From NCBI GenBank assembly GCA_963995505.1, contig OZ023180.1, forward strand, positions 13,654,689 to 13,718,688: a stretch of DNA of 64,000 nt. Reading direction: 5' to 3'. The stretch is from Hypericum androsaemum (Eukaryota; Streptophyta; Magnoliopsida; Malpighiales; Hypericaceae). The translations under genes were made by a program, and so were the position numbers. The notes beneath the pieces were generated by a model, which did no database searches, had not been told where the DNA came from, and saw only the letters and a program-made list of their open reading frames with translations. The first letter of the stretch is position 1, and each line of letters starts with the position of its first letter. This document shows, one piece after another, positions 47,772 to 59,019 of the stretch.

Positions 47772-48716
47772 TGTAGGAATTGAATGAAAATTCAATACAA
47801 AGGCCCAAGGTGGAAGCCCAAAATAGGAATGGGAAAGGGCGTTACTACATCAAAAAATGCAACAAAGTTTTTCAAATATATAAGGAGATGCTCTTTATTA
47901 GCTAGGAACTAAGTTGACCACCTGGAAAGGCAACTCGGACATGCTACGAGGATGGTGCGTAGCACTATCCGAGCAAGAGCACGAGCACGTGCATGTGCGT
48001 GTGCGCATAGCACATTGGACGCAGGTCGCAATGGGAGCTTTGAAGCGCACTTTGCACTTCGTATGTACGCATCATCGCGAGGAGCTGGAGGAGCTTTGAA
48101 GTTTTTCCAAAACCCGGAGACCACTCCTACACCTTTGGGGACTTGCGCAAGGACACAAGAAGGTGCGAAAGGCTGAACAATGCCGGAAGACTCCAGAATA
48201 CTCAGACTCGAAGAGGTGCAAAGGGATGGCCTATCCAGAGAACCCACCGAAGGGACACGAGCAGAATGCCTACCCGAAAGAGTGCGATGGACTGACAGTC
48301 TACCTGCTGGCCGAAGAGATGCGAAGAACAGCCTACCTGATGTGACTCCTCGTATGTGCAGGCTGCCACACTCGTGCCCCATCAGATTGCCTGCCTCCCT
48401 CCCATCCAGTGCCTATAAATAGGCTTCTCCCCCTCATTTGAAACTCACCCCACTCAACTTACATAAGCATTCATTAGCAATTGTAGGATCTCTCTCTCTC
48501 TCTCTCTCTCAGAAAAATTTTGAGTATCCAAAGGTTTGCCGAGGCTTTAAGAGTCGTTGTGCTACGATCTTGAAGTACGAAGTCATTGTATCTTGGGGAC
48601 GTTTGCCATAGTCTGCAAGCACTGAATACGGGACAATCTCGTCTTACGGAGAAAGAGTCAAACTCTTGCCTTAACTTAGATCCTAATCAAGTACACCATC
48701 ATCCGGATAAACAACA
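47772..48716 (+). repeat. 3' LTR of the third Copia element (945 bp)
   Basis: Preceded by a purine-rich tract (GTGTGGAGGA). It retains the stretch lost from the 5' LTR, ending GGATAAACAACA. Confidence 0.8.
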
Positions 48717-49058
48717 CATTATTCGTTGTCCAATCAAAACGTTAAAAACATATTAAAAAAATCACGGGGAATCAATTTCTATTCCCCGTCACGTAACTTC
48801 CAGGAACATCTAAAGCTCATTTCAGGTCACCGACATGATCACCCATACACCAACCACAGGAAATAGACGAGGCAAAATCCTAAAAGGTTGCACACCAAAA
48901 GTCTCGACGCATGGAAAAAAGATCAGATGAGCTGATGTAGGGGACGGTGGATGGAAGACTACAGCCAACACTAGACCCACCAAGACCAAGTATGAACACA
49001 AACAAAACAGGCTCACCCCCTTAAACTAACCCATCTGCCTCACCCAACGCCCTCTCTC

Positions 49059-49067
49059 TATATATAC
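49059..49067 (+). promoter_or_regulatory. TATA box of the CASP-like gene
   Basis: TATATATAC follows a CT-rich tract and lies about 105 bp upstream of the ATG, leaving room for a leader of about 75 bases. Confidence 0.6.
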
Positions 49068-49167
49068 AAGGCCTTGACTCGTCCACATTGTCCAGAAACT
49101 CGGTCTAGCTTCAGGGTCGACGAGGATTTCTCCGGCGAGGAGGCTAAATTAGCTTTTTTTTTTTAAG

Positions 49168-51254
49168 ATGGCGAAAGCTGAGAGGGTATGGTCTCTTCTA
49201 GTGAGGCTACTTGCTTTTGGTGCCACGATCTCGGCGGCGATTGTCATGGTGGCAAGCCACGAGACGGGTAGCTACCTTACTGTCTCGTTCGAAGCCAAGT
49301 ACACGGACTCCCCGGCCTTCAAGTGAGATATCAATACCTTGTCCCTTCTTTTTCTTTTCTCTTTTTTATGAAAAGGTATAATTTTACTAATAAACATCAA
49401 CAACTTGCGATTTCAAACTCGTCGACGTCTTCAAAACTTAGTGAAAAAAATTACACCAGAAAAAAATAACGATGATAACACTAAGAAAACGATGTTCTTT
49501 TTCGACATTTTAACTTCATTTCTAGCTTCTATTTTAATAATATTCAAATTCATGTACAATCAGGTATTAAGATTCTTGAATTTCTTTACCAAAACACTAG
49601 GTTCGAACTCTGCCAATAAAATACACATTATTAGAATAGCTAACCCTTAAAATATGGCCAAACTCCAAATACCAAATCATGGTGATAAAAAAACAATGCA
49701 TACTCATCTTGGATATAAGTATAGAATATTTGTTATAAATTGATCATATTATATATATAAGTTAGTTAATATGATCAATTTAAATTTTATTATTATAGTA
49801 TTACATTTGCATTGCCTATTTTTAGGTTAATTTCAATTTCTGAGAATTACTAGAACAATATATTTTCATGGCATGTGACATTCGTGTGCTTATCGATCGT
49901 CTTCTTTTTGTGTGAATATGTTTTTTTCTTTGATAAGTTTGTGTGAATATGTTTAGCAAATAGGTTATTAATTTCTCCTATAAATTTGTAGGTACTTTGT
50001 GATTGTTAATTCTGTTGCGAGTGTCTACGGTTTCCTGGTTCTCTTCCTTCCCGCCGAGAGTTTGCTATGGAGGTTGGTCGTTGCCTTGGATTTGGTGAGT
50101 ATATTTCAATAAATTGAGAAAAAAAGTTTTTTAGGCGGAATTGTGAAAAAATTTAATAAATTATATGTGCTTGTTCAATAAATAGTTTTTCCACTGAGAT
50201 CATATACATGTATATTGGGATAATATTTAAATTAATTGACGCAATAAATATCCGAAAATAATATGATTATCTTTTTTATAATTAAAATTTATTAGAATAA
50301 TTACAAATTTAAAATATTGGACCTTAAATTTCGACATACAAGGTTGCAGTTGCATGCCTTATTAGAATCTTGCCGTAATTAACTCTAGGACAGATTAAAA
50401 AATACCGAAAAACACAATTTAACATCCCAATCCAGAACCAAAGTGGACTTTAAAGTCAAAATAGCAAGTTCCCCACCCTGGTGGAATACCAAAATTAAAA
50501 CAAACCATACGGAAACATTACTTGTCAAAATCCTCCCGTGACTCCAAAAACAACATAATATCCTGCCCATGAAGATCCTTGTGCAAATTTGTCCGGAAAT
50601 TTACTCGGACATAGTATAAAACAAAATGCAGAAGAAATTTTCGATCGCATGATGCACCATAAAAATAGTCTAATTATCGTGTAACTACTAGCCAGACGCA
50701 CCACATTGTAAATAACATACCATATTTTCCGGCGTACCCTCCTGACCATAAGATGATATGATTATCGGTTAAAAATGTCGCCATCTTCCCGTAGACAATT
50801 TCGCCCACAAATTGGCGTTGGTACACCCAACATTAATCTACAATTAGGCTTAACGACCCAACAACTGATTTCTCCTGTTCAATTCATTTGTTGCTTCACC
50901 TTGCTAATATCTTAGTTAATGCCCAACTTGAACTTATATTGAACTGTTATCCTGATACCAGATATTATTGAAGCACAAAGTTAATAATTAACACGAAATT
51001 GTTTTTGGATGAATAAACAGGTACTCACAATGTTGCTAACGTCAAGCGTGTCGGCTGCCTTGGCGATTGCGTACGTGGGTAAAAAAGGGAATCCCCACTC
51101 GGGTTGGCTACCCATCTGCGGCCAGGTCCCAAAATACTGCGACCAGGTCACCGGAGCATTGGTCGCCGGCTTCATCGGAGCAATAATTTACCTGGCTTTG
51201 CTTCTCCGTTCCATCCACACCGCCTTAAATCCCCTCCTCGTTCAAAAGTGTTAA
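49168..51254 (+). CDS. CASP-like protein, subfamily 1C
   Basis: Exons 49168-49322, 49992-50094 and 51021-51254 give 163 residues. Four membrane segments lie at about 8-30, 51-71, 79-105 and 128-150, with short cytosolic ends. Family features include [20 protein letters not shown] in the first loop, [12 protein letters not shown] in the second helix, and [15 protein letters not shown] in the second extracellular loop. CASP-like proteins are plasma-membrane scaffolds related to the Casparian strip domain proteins; the role of 1C members is unclear. In-frame read-through of exon 1 stops at once, confirming the intron. Confidence 0.93.
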
Positions 51255-52156
51255 GAATTATTAAACTCTGTTTGGGCTTTCCCAATTATCATACCCCTTA
51301 TTGTAATTCTATTTATGGCGTCAAGTTTACGATTCCATCATTGATTGCATTCCCATCCTTATGTTTCTTGTGGTTGTTTAAACCGTGAAATTATTAGCGC
51401 AGTCTTGGATTTTTACTATATATTGAATTTGGATAGGTTAAACATCATCGACTTTTCATTCATATTATTATTTTTTGGATTAATGACTTTTAATATTACA
51501 TTAAAGTTATGCCAACAGGATCTTATTCTTTTTTCTTGTGATAAGTAACGTATCATTAACTCGAAAATAAATTTACAATGGGAAGATACATTTGAGAGGC
51601 CACGTCAAAATTACCAGATAAACGTCTATCAAACGTACAGCAAATGAAAAGCGATATTTAGCTACGAATCTTATTCTATGTAACAAAATCGATTCACTTA
51701 TAAAAACTAATAAACATGCAAGTAGAAGCATTACCATGAAATTAGAATCACCGCATTAATTAATTAATAGGAAAGCCAACTATTTAAGAAGACGGGATAC
51801 CAATCTCCGTAAGCACTTAAAAGTTTGAGACGACTATTATTCTGGAAAAACTCTACTTCTAATGTCACAACTGTCCAATTCCAGACCACAACAATATAAA
51901 ACTCAAAAAAGAAACAAGGACTCAATAATTTTAAGAAACTATACCACGCCATTTAAAAAAACAACGTTAAAGCAAAATTATAATGAACAACTCCAAGGGA
52001 AATTCCGTCTCTACGTCATAATATTCTTATCATTTTAAAAATGAAAACGCCACTAATTTGTCTTTTCTCGAACTCCACCCGAAAACGGGTCCATCCCAAT
52101 CCTCACTCGATTATTCTTGGATATTATTTAACCGGTTATTCTTTCAATTATAAGAA
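51255..52156. other. 3' flank of the CASP-like gene; no gene seen
   Basis: AT-rich sequence up to the next MULE. No supported frames. Confidence 0.5.
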
Positions 52157-52165
52157 AATCTAAAT
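52157..52165. repeat. Left 9-bp target-site duplication of the third MULE
   Basis: AATCTAAAT, against AATATAAAT at 54454-54462 (one mismatch). Confidence 0.7.
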
Positions 52166-52687
52166 GAGATAATAGAGGACTCCAGAGTATAGTGAAATAA
52201 ACTCTGAAGATCTTGTAGTTTTCTTACTAATTATTGAGCCATGTAGTTTGAATACTAATATACATTCAGGTTCCTGGAACCGGAATCGGCAATTTTTCCG
52301 GCGAACTCCCTACCTAAAATGTCTAAAATGCCCCACTTAAAAAACAAAAAGAAAACACTCTCCTCTCCCTCCCTTTCTCTCTCCCTCCCTTGTCGTCTCA
52401 TAATCTCCTTCGTCTCTCTCCCTCCCAAACCTATGAAATCAATCTGTCGCCGGAGTCATCCACCTAGCTGCTTGAATCCCACCCAGCTCATTCGTTTCAT
52501 TCCAATTAAAATCAAGTAATCAAGGAAATAGTTTCATTCCAAAACTCAGAAAATAACACCAATCTAAAATCTGAAATACAACTATTTGAATGTACAATAC
52601 CATTAACAACCCAGAAATAAACCAAAAAAACATCATAATCAATTTAAATAAATGAAAGAATCAGAGACCAAAATCAAAAGGTTCAAA

Positions 52688-52811
52688 CATCTGTTGGAAG
52701 AGAAGGCCCCGACGACAACGATGAAGGCCATGGCTGAACTTATGGAGCGACTTGCCATTTTTCATCTCTTCCAACAGATGAAGGTCCCGACGACGACGAT
52801 GAAGGCCATGG
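52688..52811. repeat. Direct repeat plus hairpin inside the third MULE
   Basis: A 31-bp GC-rich sequence (52703-52733) recurs at 52781-52811 with two changes. The first copy is preceded by CATCTGTTGGAAGAG and the second by its exact reverse complement. Confidence 0.8.
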
Positions 52812-53055
52812 ATACATTGCCACTCCTCTCTCTCTCTCATCAACGGTGCGGGACGACGATGGTGTCGCGGAGTTCCTGGGTACGATAATATCGCAGATCC
52901 AAGAAGCCCCTGGGTCCTTAGTCGTAGATATAGGCCGATCAAGGCTGCTGGGACTTCTGCCAACGACGACATCTAAATTTTCAAAGAGCATCTCGGTCCC
53001 GTCGCGCTCTAGATCTTCAAGAAGCAGGAACTTGCAAACAATTGAAGGTGGAGAG

Positions 53056-54025
53056 TGTTGGTAAAATATTAGTAAATAATGGTAAAAGCACGAATATAAA
53101 GCATGAGCAATATAAAAGTATAAAGTAATAGTAATGCTCACGAACACATTAGGTAAGTACGTAACACCATCGTCTTCAAGTTAGAGATTTCAAATTCAAT
53201 CCTGGATGAGGCTACAGTTTAACCGTGTGTCCTTAAACTCTTATTACCTGCCTATATGCTTTAGGCCTCCATAGGTAAGAGAGTTCCCAAGGTACAACGC
53301 CCAATCCCGTGTACGAAAGGAAGCACTTTCGTACACCTTTCGAACCTTTGGTGGTGTATAACTCCGACTCTTATGAATGTGAGAAATGCTATACAAATGA
53401 GGGAGAAGTAGAGAGCTCAAGGAAGAGAGTGAGCTAGGGGTAATTTGGAATGGAAGAGGAGGGCTCTTTTTATCGGAAGCCTAGGCCTCCAACACTCAAA
53501 TCTGCATTAACTCTGGCCATTAACTAGGCGAATAAATGGGTGGTTACTAGACCATAAAAATCCTATATTAACTTGGCCGTTACTCTCATTAACTTGGCCA
53601 GAATTTAATTTCAAAATTTTAAAATTTAAATTCAAATGCCAACATGGAGAAGAAGGTTCTAGAACGTGGGATTGTACAGAAGGAATCCCAACCAACTTTG
53701 GGCAGAGAATCGCTTCAACAGGTCCGGCCCAGCTCTAAAAGATAAAGCCCTGGAACCTGGAACAATTCCCACAAACCCACAATCTGTAACCCGTAGCCAT
53801 ACCACCTTTAAAGCCAATTTTTATTTACACCGAGAATTAATTTTTTGCAAGTGTTATATATCGTTACGAAGCTCTATCAACGAGCTTCGTATTGATCTCA
53901 CAAACACCCAAAACTAATTAGTGTGACCTATAACCCATTAAGTATTTAATACTTGGGCCCAAATTCTAATACACTCAATTATATTGGGCCAATCTCTTCC
54001 ATTGGTTAAAACCAATTCTCCAACA
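53056..54025 (-). mobile_element. Candidate solo LTR nested in the third MULE
   Basis: The block starts TGTTGG and ends CCAACA, with flanks GAGAG and GAGAA. It is AT-rich against GC-rich flanks, and the MULE interior resumes on the other side. Read on the minus strand it has LTR-like ends (TGTTGGAGAATTGG) and a TATA-like CGATAAAAAGAG. No internal coding sequence or partner LTR is present. Confidence 0.6.
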
Positions 54026-54737
54026 GAGAAAAAGGAGACGTCAGTGGCTCACCAGGTGAAGTGTTCTTACAGGAGCACATGCAGACAGTTGAAGGTGGAG
54101 ACTCACCAAGCAAGAGGGGATTTCCAGGCCGATGCCAGCTAGGGCAGCAAAGTGGGTCGGCGGCAGTGACCGTCTCAGGCCTGCGTCGTCTCCCACAAGA
54201 AGAGGGAGGGGAGAGAGGAGAGGGGGGAGGAGATGACAAGGAAGAAGAGGGAGGGGAGACTGGGTATTTTTTTTAAGTGGGGGCATTTTAGACATTTCAG
54301 ACGAGGAATTCGCCAGAAAAATTACCGGTTACGGCTAGAGTGATCCGAATGTATAATAATAGCCAAACTACAGGGGTTCAGGAATTAATAGGAAAACTAT
54401 AAAGTCTTCAGAGTCTATTTGACTATACCTGGAGTCTTCTCAATAATTATCTCAATATAAATTGTCTACGATTAACCCCTCAATTACATATATAAAACAT
54501 GTCCCAATTCTACGACCCCACACCATAAACGCTACATTTTATCTGGGGAGTCGGGAAATACGTGATTAACCAAAAGTCCAAAAAGCAAAAGCTCGTTATT
54601 TATAAAACGCAACCGTACAGGTACCGCTCCTTACTTTGAAGCTAAGCTACAATAATAATCAAAGCTACGACGAAGCTTCTCCGTTTCATCTCCTCTTTCT
54701 TCCCCAACCTTTAATTAATCATTTTAAACCCAAACCC

Positions 54738-54746
54738 AAACCCTAA
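54738..54746 (+). promoter_or_regulatory. Telo-box near the FLOE1-like transcription start
   Basis: AAACCCTAA follows CAAACCC repeats about 90 bp upstream of the ATG and is followed by a GA microsatellite at 54769-54790. Telo-boxes are common in 5' regions of plant housekeeping genes; function here is inferred. Confidence 0.4.
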
Positions 54747-54833
54747 TTTGTTACTTTCCTTCGAGCTAGAGAGAGAGAGAGAGAGAGAGGGGAAGTGATC
54801 GATCGAACGATTGGATAGGGTGGGAATCTGGAA

Positions 54834-57800
54834 ATGGCATCAGGATCAACGGCGGCGTCTGGGGGACGGGGCGGAAAGGGCTTCGATTTCGGGGCCGACG
54901 ATATCCTCTGCTCTTACGAGGATTACGGAAACCAGGATCCTTCCAACGGCTCTTCTCATTCCGATCCCTCTAAGGTTACTTCCCCCAACTTCCTTTTCCC
55001 TTAAGGCGGGGTTAGGGTTTTCAAATTTACCCCACCATGTGTTGTTTCTGCTGCCGTTGACTTTGTTCTGTGGGCCTTTTTCCTTTGTTGAAGTGGTTTT
55101 GGGGACGAGAATGTTGAAACTTGAAGTGGATTAGGAGTCTAGGAGTATGTAGGTGGAGGAAAAAAAAGTTTTTAAATTTTTTTTATGGGAGGGGGTGCTC
55201 TTGAGAGAAACGGAGCTAGTTGGATATCTGAGGTCGTAATTTTTTATTCGGATTATTGGCTTCTGGGTAGATCAATGGCATATGGTTTGCTTAATTCTTT
55301 GATATTGGGAAGCTAGAGGACGGTAGGATGCGATCGGTCTTCGGTTCCTTTAAGCACTTGAAAATTGACCAAGTTGGATGCACACTAGTTGATTTCCTGT
55401 TGTTGATGCAGATTGGAATTAGTAAGGGTTTGATAGGTCGAACCGTTAATGAGTCTGTTGGGCGGATGGTTAAAATTTCTGTCCACATTGGTGGTTGTTG
55501 CTGGATTTGCGGTCTGTAACTTGTTGCATTGTTAGCAGGATTTCCACAAAAGCATAATTTCCAGACCTTCTGTGTTTCCTGCCGCTTCCTATGGCCAGCC
55601 GGAAGATTCTTTTAACCAGGAAGTTCTTCACACCGTTGAAAGAAGCATGAAAAAGCACACTGACAACCTCATGCGCTTCCTCGAGGGAATCAGCTCGCGC
55701 TTGTCTCAACTGGAACTCTATTGCTACAATCTTGACAAATCTATTGGGGAGATGAGGACTGATCTAATCCGTGACCATGGAGAAGCTGATGCAAAGCTTA
55801 AATTCCTCGAGAAACATCTGCAAGAGGTGCGGAGCCTATTTCTTTTTGACGCATCATTAGTATAGTTCAACAGTGAATTGCTTGCTGCAAATGATTAATG
55901 GCCCTCATACCTATTCATTTGTTTTCTATTATCATCATTGGGTGTCTTTCCTCTCTGGCCATTTGACCACTCATTCACTCATTCCGATTTTTTAATGGCT
56001 TGGGTCAGTGAGTTCTCTTTGAATGATGTGAAAACTTTGGTCTTGTTATGGGGTTGATGAGGCAATGGATGCTCTGTGAATAAATGGAAGACGATAAACT
56101 ATTTTCTTAGAGACCGGTTACGTTTGAATGAAGTGGTAATTTCTAAGCTACTTTTGCTGGATTTCCTTGTGCATCTCCGATGGAAGTCAAGTTTGAAATG
56201 TCACATATTCCGAGTGGATGTATTTTTCATGTTTGATTATAACCATCTTTCAGTAGAGCAAAAAAGTGTGCCATTCGCTTGTAGTAGAACTTCGAGATGT
56301 TGTACCCTAGACTAACTTATTTTTCTCTGGCTGGTGATTAGATTACCATAATCTTTCTCACTAGTTACCACTTACCATATATGCTTATATGGAACCTTAA
56401 TTTTTAAAATGACTATTTAGCTCTGCAGTTGCTACAGACTTAGTCCTACACTCCAAATAAGTTGTATCAACTGGCTTTGATAAGAACCGTCTTGATTCTA
56501 TGAATGCTTTCTTCCTTTCAGCTGTGGGGAAAATGTGGAGTTCATATTAGTGCCTGCATTTTGTTTCATTGCTATGGATTCTGGCCAATTAGATGCCCTG
56601 GATGATTATTCAGAAAAACAGTTTGAGAACTTGTAGGTTAATAAATTTCTGTGGTCGAATTCAATCTTTTTGTTGTTTTTGGAACCATATGTCAGTTATG
56701 CAATTTTAGCTTTGTGCTTTAGAGGAAGTTATAATAGCAGTGCTCCAGAATTTATTGATTTTGTGGAGGACTGAAATACATATATGTCCCATCACACATT
56801 TATGCACCCCATTCAGTCAGTTTAATAAAATATTTTCTTATTATTCAAAAAAGGCTTTGTAAGAAATAGGGAATTAAAGATTTGACAACACTTGTTGCGG
56901 CAAGCTTCCCAAATTGAAAGCCTGAAGAGAAGTATAACCATCGCAATTATTTCGTCTATTATTTTTTGATAAGAACCGTCTTGATTCTATGAATGCTTTC
57001 TTCCTTTCAGCTGTGGGGAAAATGTGGAGTTCATATTAGTGCCTGCATTTTGTTTCATTGCTATGGATTCTGGCCAATTAGATGCCCTGGATGATTATTC
57101 AGAAAAACAGTTTGAGAACTTGTAGGTTAATAAATTTCTGTGGTCGAATTCAATCTTTTTGTTGTTTTTGGAACCATATGTCAGTTATGCAATTTTAGCT
57201 TTGTGCTTTAGAGGAAGTTATAATAGCAGTGCTCCAGAATTTATTGATTTTGTGGAGGACTGAAATACATATATGTCCCATCACACATTTATGCACCCCA
57301 TTCAGTCAGTTTAATAAAATATTTTCTTATTATTCAAAAAAGGCTTTGTAAGAAATAGGGAATTAAAGATTTGACAACACTTGTTGCGGCAAGCTTCCCA
57401 AATTGAAAGCCTGAAGAGAAGTATAACCATCGCAATTATTTCGTCTATTATTTTGCATTGGTCTAGGATATTGAAGCATGTTAAAAGTTTGAAGTCCAAG
57501 ATAAGGTCCTACAGCTGTCTGTCTCTTTCTTTACATTTCCTTTACTTCCTTTTGGCTTTATGAGGACCTGTGTGTCCAATTAGGATCACCTGGAAGTTAC
57601 AACCTGATTTTTGCAGCACATGGAAAACCAGCTGAAAGAAAGATCCTATAGATATAAAAGTGGATTAGCAGTTTAGGGTTCATTCAGATGTTGCAGAAAC
57701 TCTTTCCATTTACGCGGATAGTTCCAGCATTTTGATAACTATCTGGGTGATGATTTAGCAGTTTAGGGTTCATTCAGATGTTGCATAGTCTAGTGTGTGA

Positions 57801-59019
57801 CGCGTGAACCAATTAAAAGAGATTGATATAAAATTTGTGTTTGGGCCTATTGCAGGTTCACAGGTCGGTCCAAATCCTGAGGGATAAGCAAGAACTTTCT
57901 GATACCCAGAAGGAACTGGCCAAGCTTCAGCTTGCGCAGAAGGAGTCCTCTTCATCAAGTCATTCACAATCTACCGAGGAGAAAGCTACTCCACCTGCAA
58001 GTGAAAATAAAAAGACTGATCAGCAATCCGAAGTACCCAACCAGCAATTGGCTCTTGCATTGCCTCAGCAGGTAGTGCCACAGCAACAACCAGCACCTGT
58101 GCCTCCACCCTCTCAAGCCCCACCTCAAACTGGGGCTCCGCAGCAGTCCTACTATTTGGCTCCTCAGCAGTTACCACCAGCTCCATCAGCCCATACCCAA
58201 CACCCTCATCCCCAATATCTACCTGCAGATCCCCAATACCGGGCACCTCAAACACAAGATGTCTCTAGGATCCCTCCACAGCCTCCACAAATGCAGGTAA
58301 GCCAAAATCCAACTGGCCAACAGTATCCTCAGTACCAGCAGCAGTGGCCGCAGCAGTTATCTCAGCAAGCGCCTTCCCAGCAACAACCGTCTATGCAGCC
58401 ACAAGTGAGGCCACCTTCAACAACTGTTTACTCTACTTACTTGTCACCAGGTCAACCTCAAGTGCAAACACCAGAGACAATGCCAAATAGCATGCCCATG
58501 CAAGTTACATATTCAGCAGTTCCACAACCCATGTCTAGCCGTGCTGATGTGGCACCCTATGGATATGGAACTGGTAGGCCAGTTCCCCAACAGCCTCCTC
58601 CCCAGCAAGTCAAGAATGCATTTGGGGCACAGCCAGCTGATGCATATGGCAGTGGTGGTCCCCATCTTCCCCCGGGTAGTGCATACATGATTTACGACGG
58701 AGAAGGTGGGAGACATCATCAACCTCAACCGTCTCCCTTTCCACAGGGTGTATATCCTCCAAATCTCTCTCATCAAAATCCTCAGACGGCTGCAGGTGCT
58801 AACATGTTGGTGCGCTCCCCCAGCCCGTCACCTTACCATCGGAATCACCCTTACAGTGATTTAACCGAGAAGCTGGTCAGCATGGGTTTCAGGGGCGATC
58901 TCGTGGTCAGCGTGATTCAAAGGATGGAAGAGAGCGGCCAGACTGTGGACTTCAATGCTGTTCTGGACAGGTTGAATGTGCATTCTTCTGGAGGACCTCA
59001 GAGAGGATGGTCTGGTTAG
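54834..59019 (+). CDS. FLOE1: FLOE1-like protein (DUF1421, prion-like condensate protein)
   Basis: Exons 54834-54974, 55539-55826 and 57856-59019 join in phase 0 into 530 residues. Layout: an N-terminal Gly/Ser/Asp-rich part (MASGSTAASGGRGGKGFDFG, DDILCSYEDY), a coiled-coil segment (VERSMKKHTDNLMRFLEGIS through KELAKLQLAQKE), a long Gln/Pro/Tyr-rich low-complexity region, then a C-terminal UBA-like DUF1421 module (DLTEKLVSMGFRGDLVVSVI...VLDRLN). Arabidopsis FLOE1 (At4g28300) forms hydration-dependent condensates that control seed germination under water stress; its family shows this domain order. The tyrosines and glutamines that drive such phase separation are plentiful here. The polyadenylation signal AATAAA is near 59075. 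Confidence 0.92.
56476..57453. repeat. 489-bp perfect tandem duplication in the FLOE1-like intron 2
   Basis: 56476-56964 is repeated at 56965-57453. I found no difference between copies when reading them side by side. It lies wholly within the intron. Confidence 0.9.
57666..57786. repeat. Direct 30-bp repeats near the intron 2 acceptor
   Basis: TAGCAGTTTAGGGTTCATTC followed by AGATGTTGCA occurs at about 57667 and again at about 57757, 90 bp apart and within 100 bp of the splice acceptor. Confidence 0.85.

Larger units (their letters stand above)
42468..48716 (+). mobile_element. Degenerate Ty1/copia retrotransposon, 6.2 kb
   Basis: Long LTRs flank gag-pol remains in Copia order on the plus strand. 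Left flank TATTA and right flank CATTA (48717-48721) agree at 4 of 5 positions as a worn target duplication. Many stops and frameshifts interrupt the polyprotein. Gag similarity ([31 protein letters not shown]) points to a large, widespread plant Copia family. Confidence 0.88.
52166..54453. mobile_element. MULE with a nested solo LTR, 2288 bp
   Basis: The left end starts GAGATAATAGAGGACTCCAG and the right end is its diverged reverse complement. Inverted similarity runs for about 180 bp on each side, down to the TTAAGTGGGGGCATTTTAGAC motif. That motif resembles the subterminal TTAAGTGGGGGCATTTGTGTC of the 9.2-kb MULE, so the two belong to related families. Flanking 9-mers agree at 8 of 9. The interior holds unrecognised GC-rich sequence and a candidate solo LTR. 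It ends about 380 bp upstream of the FLOE1-like start codon. Confidence 0.8.

Noticed and set aside
47909..48382. 157-residue minus-strand ORF and overlapping plus-strand ORFs
   Set aside because: They lie within the right LTR of the third Copia element, and the left LTR has broken equivalents at 42633-42974.
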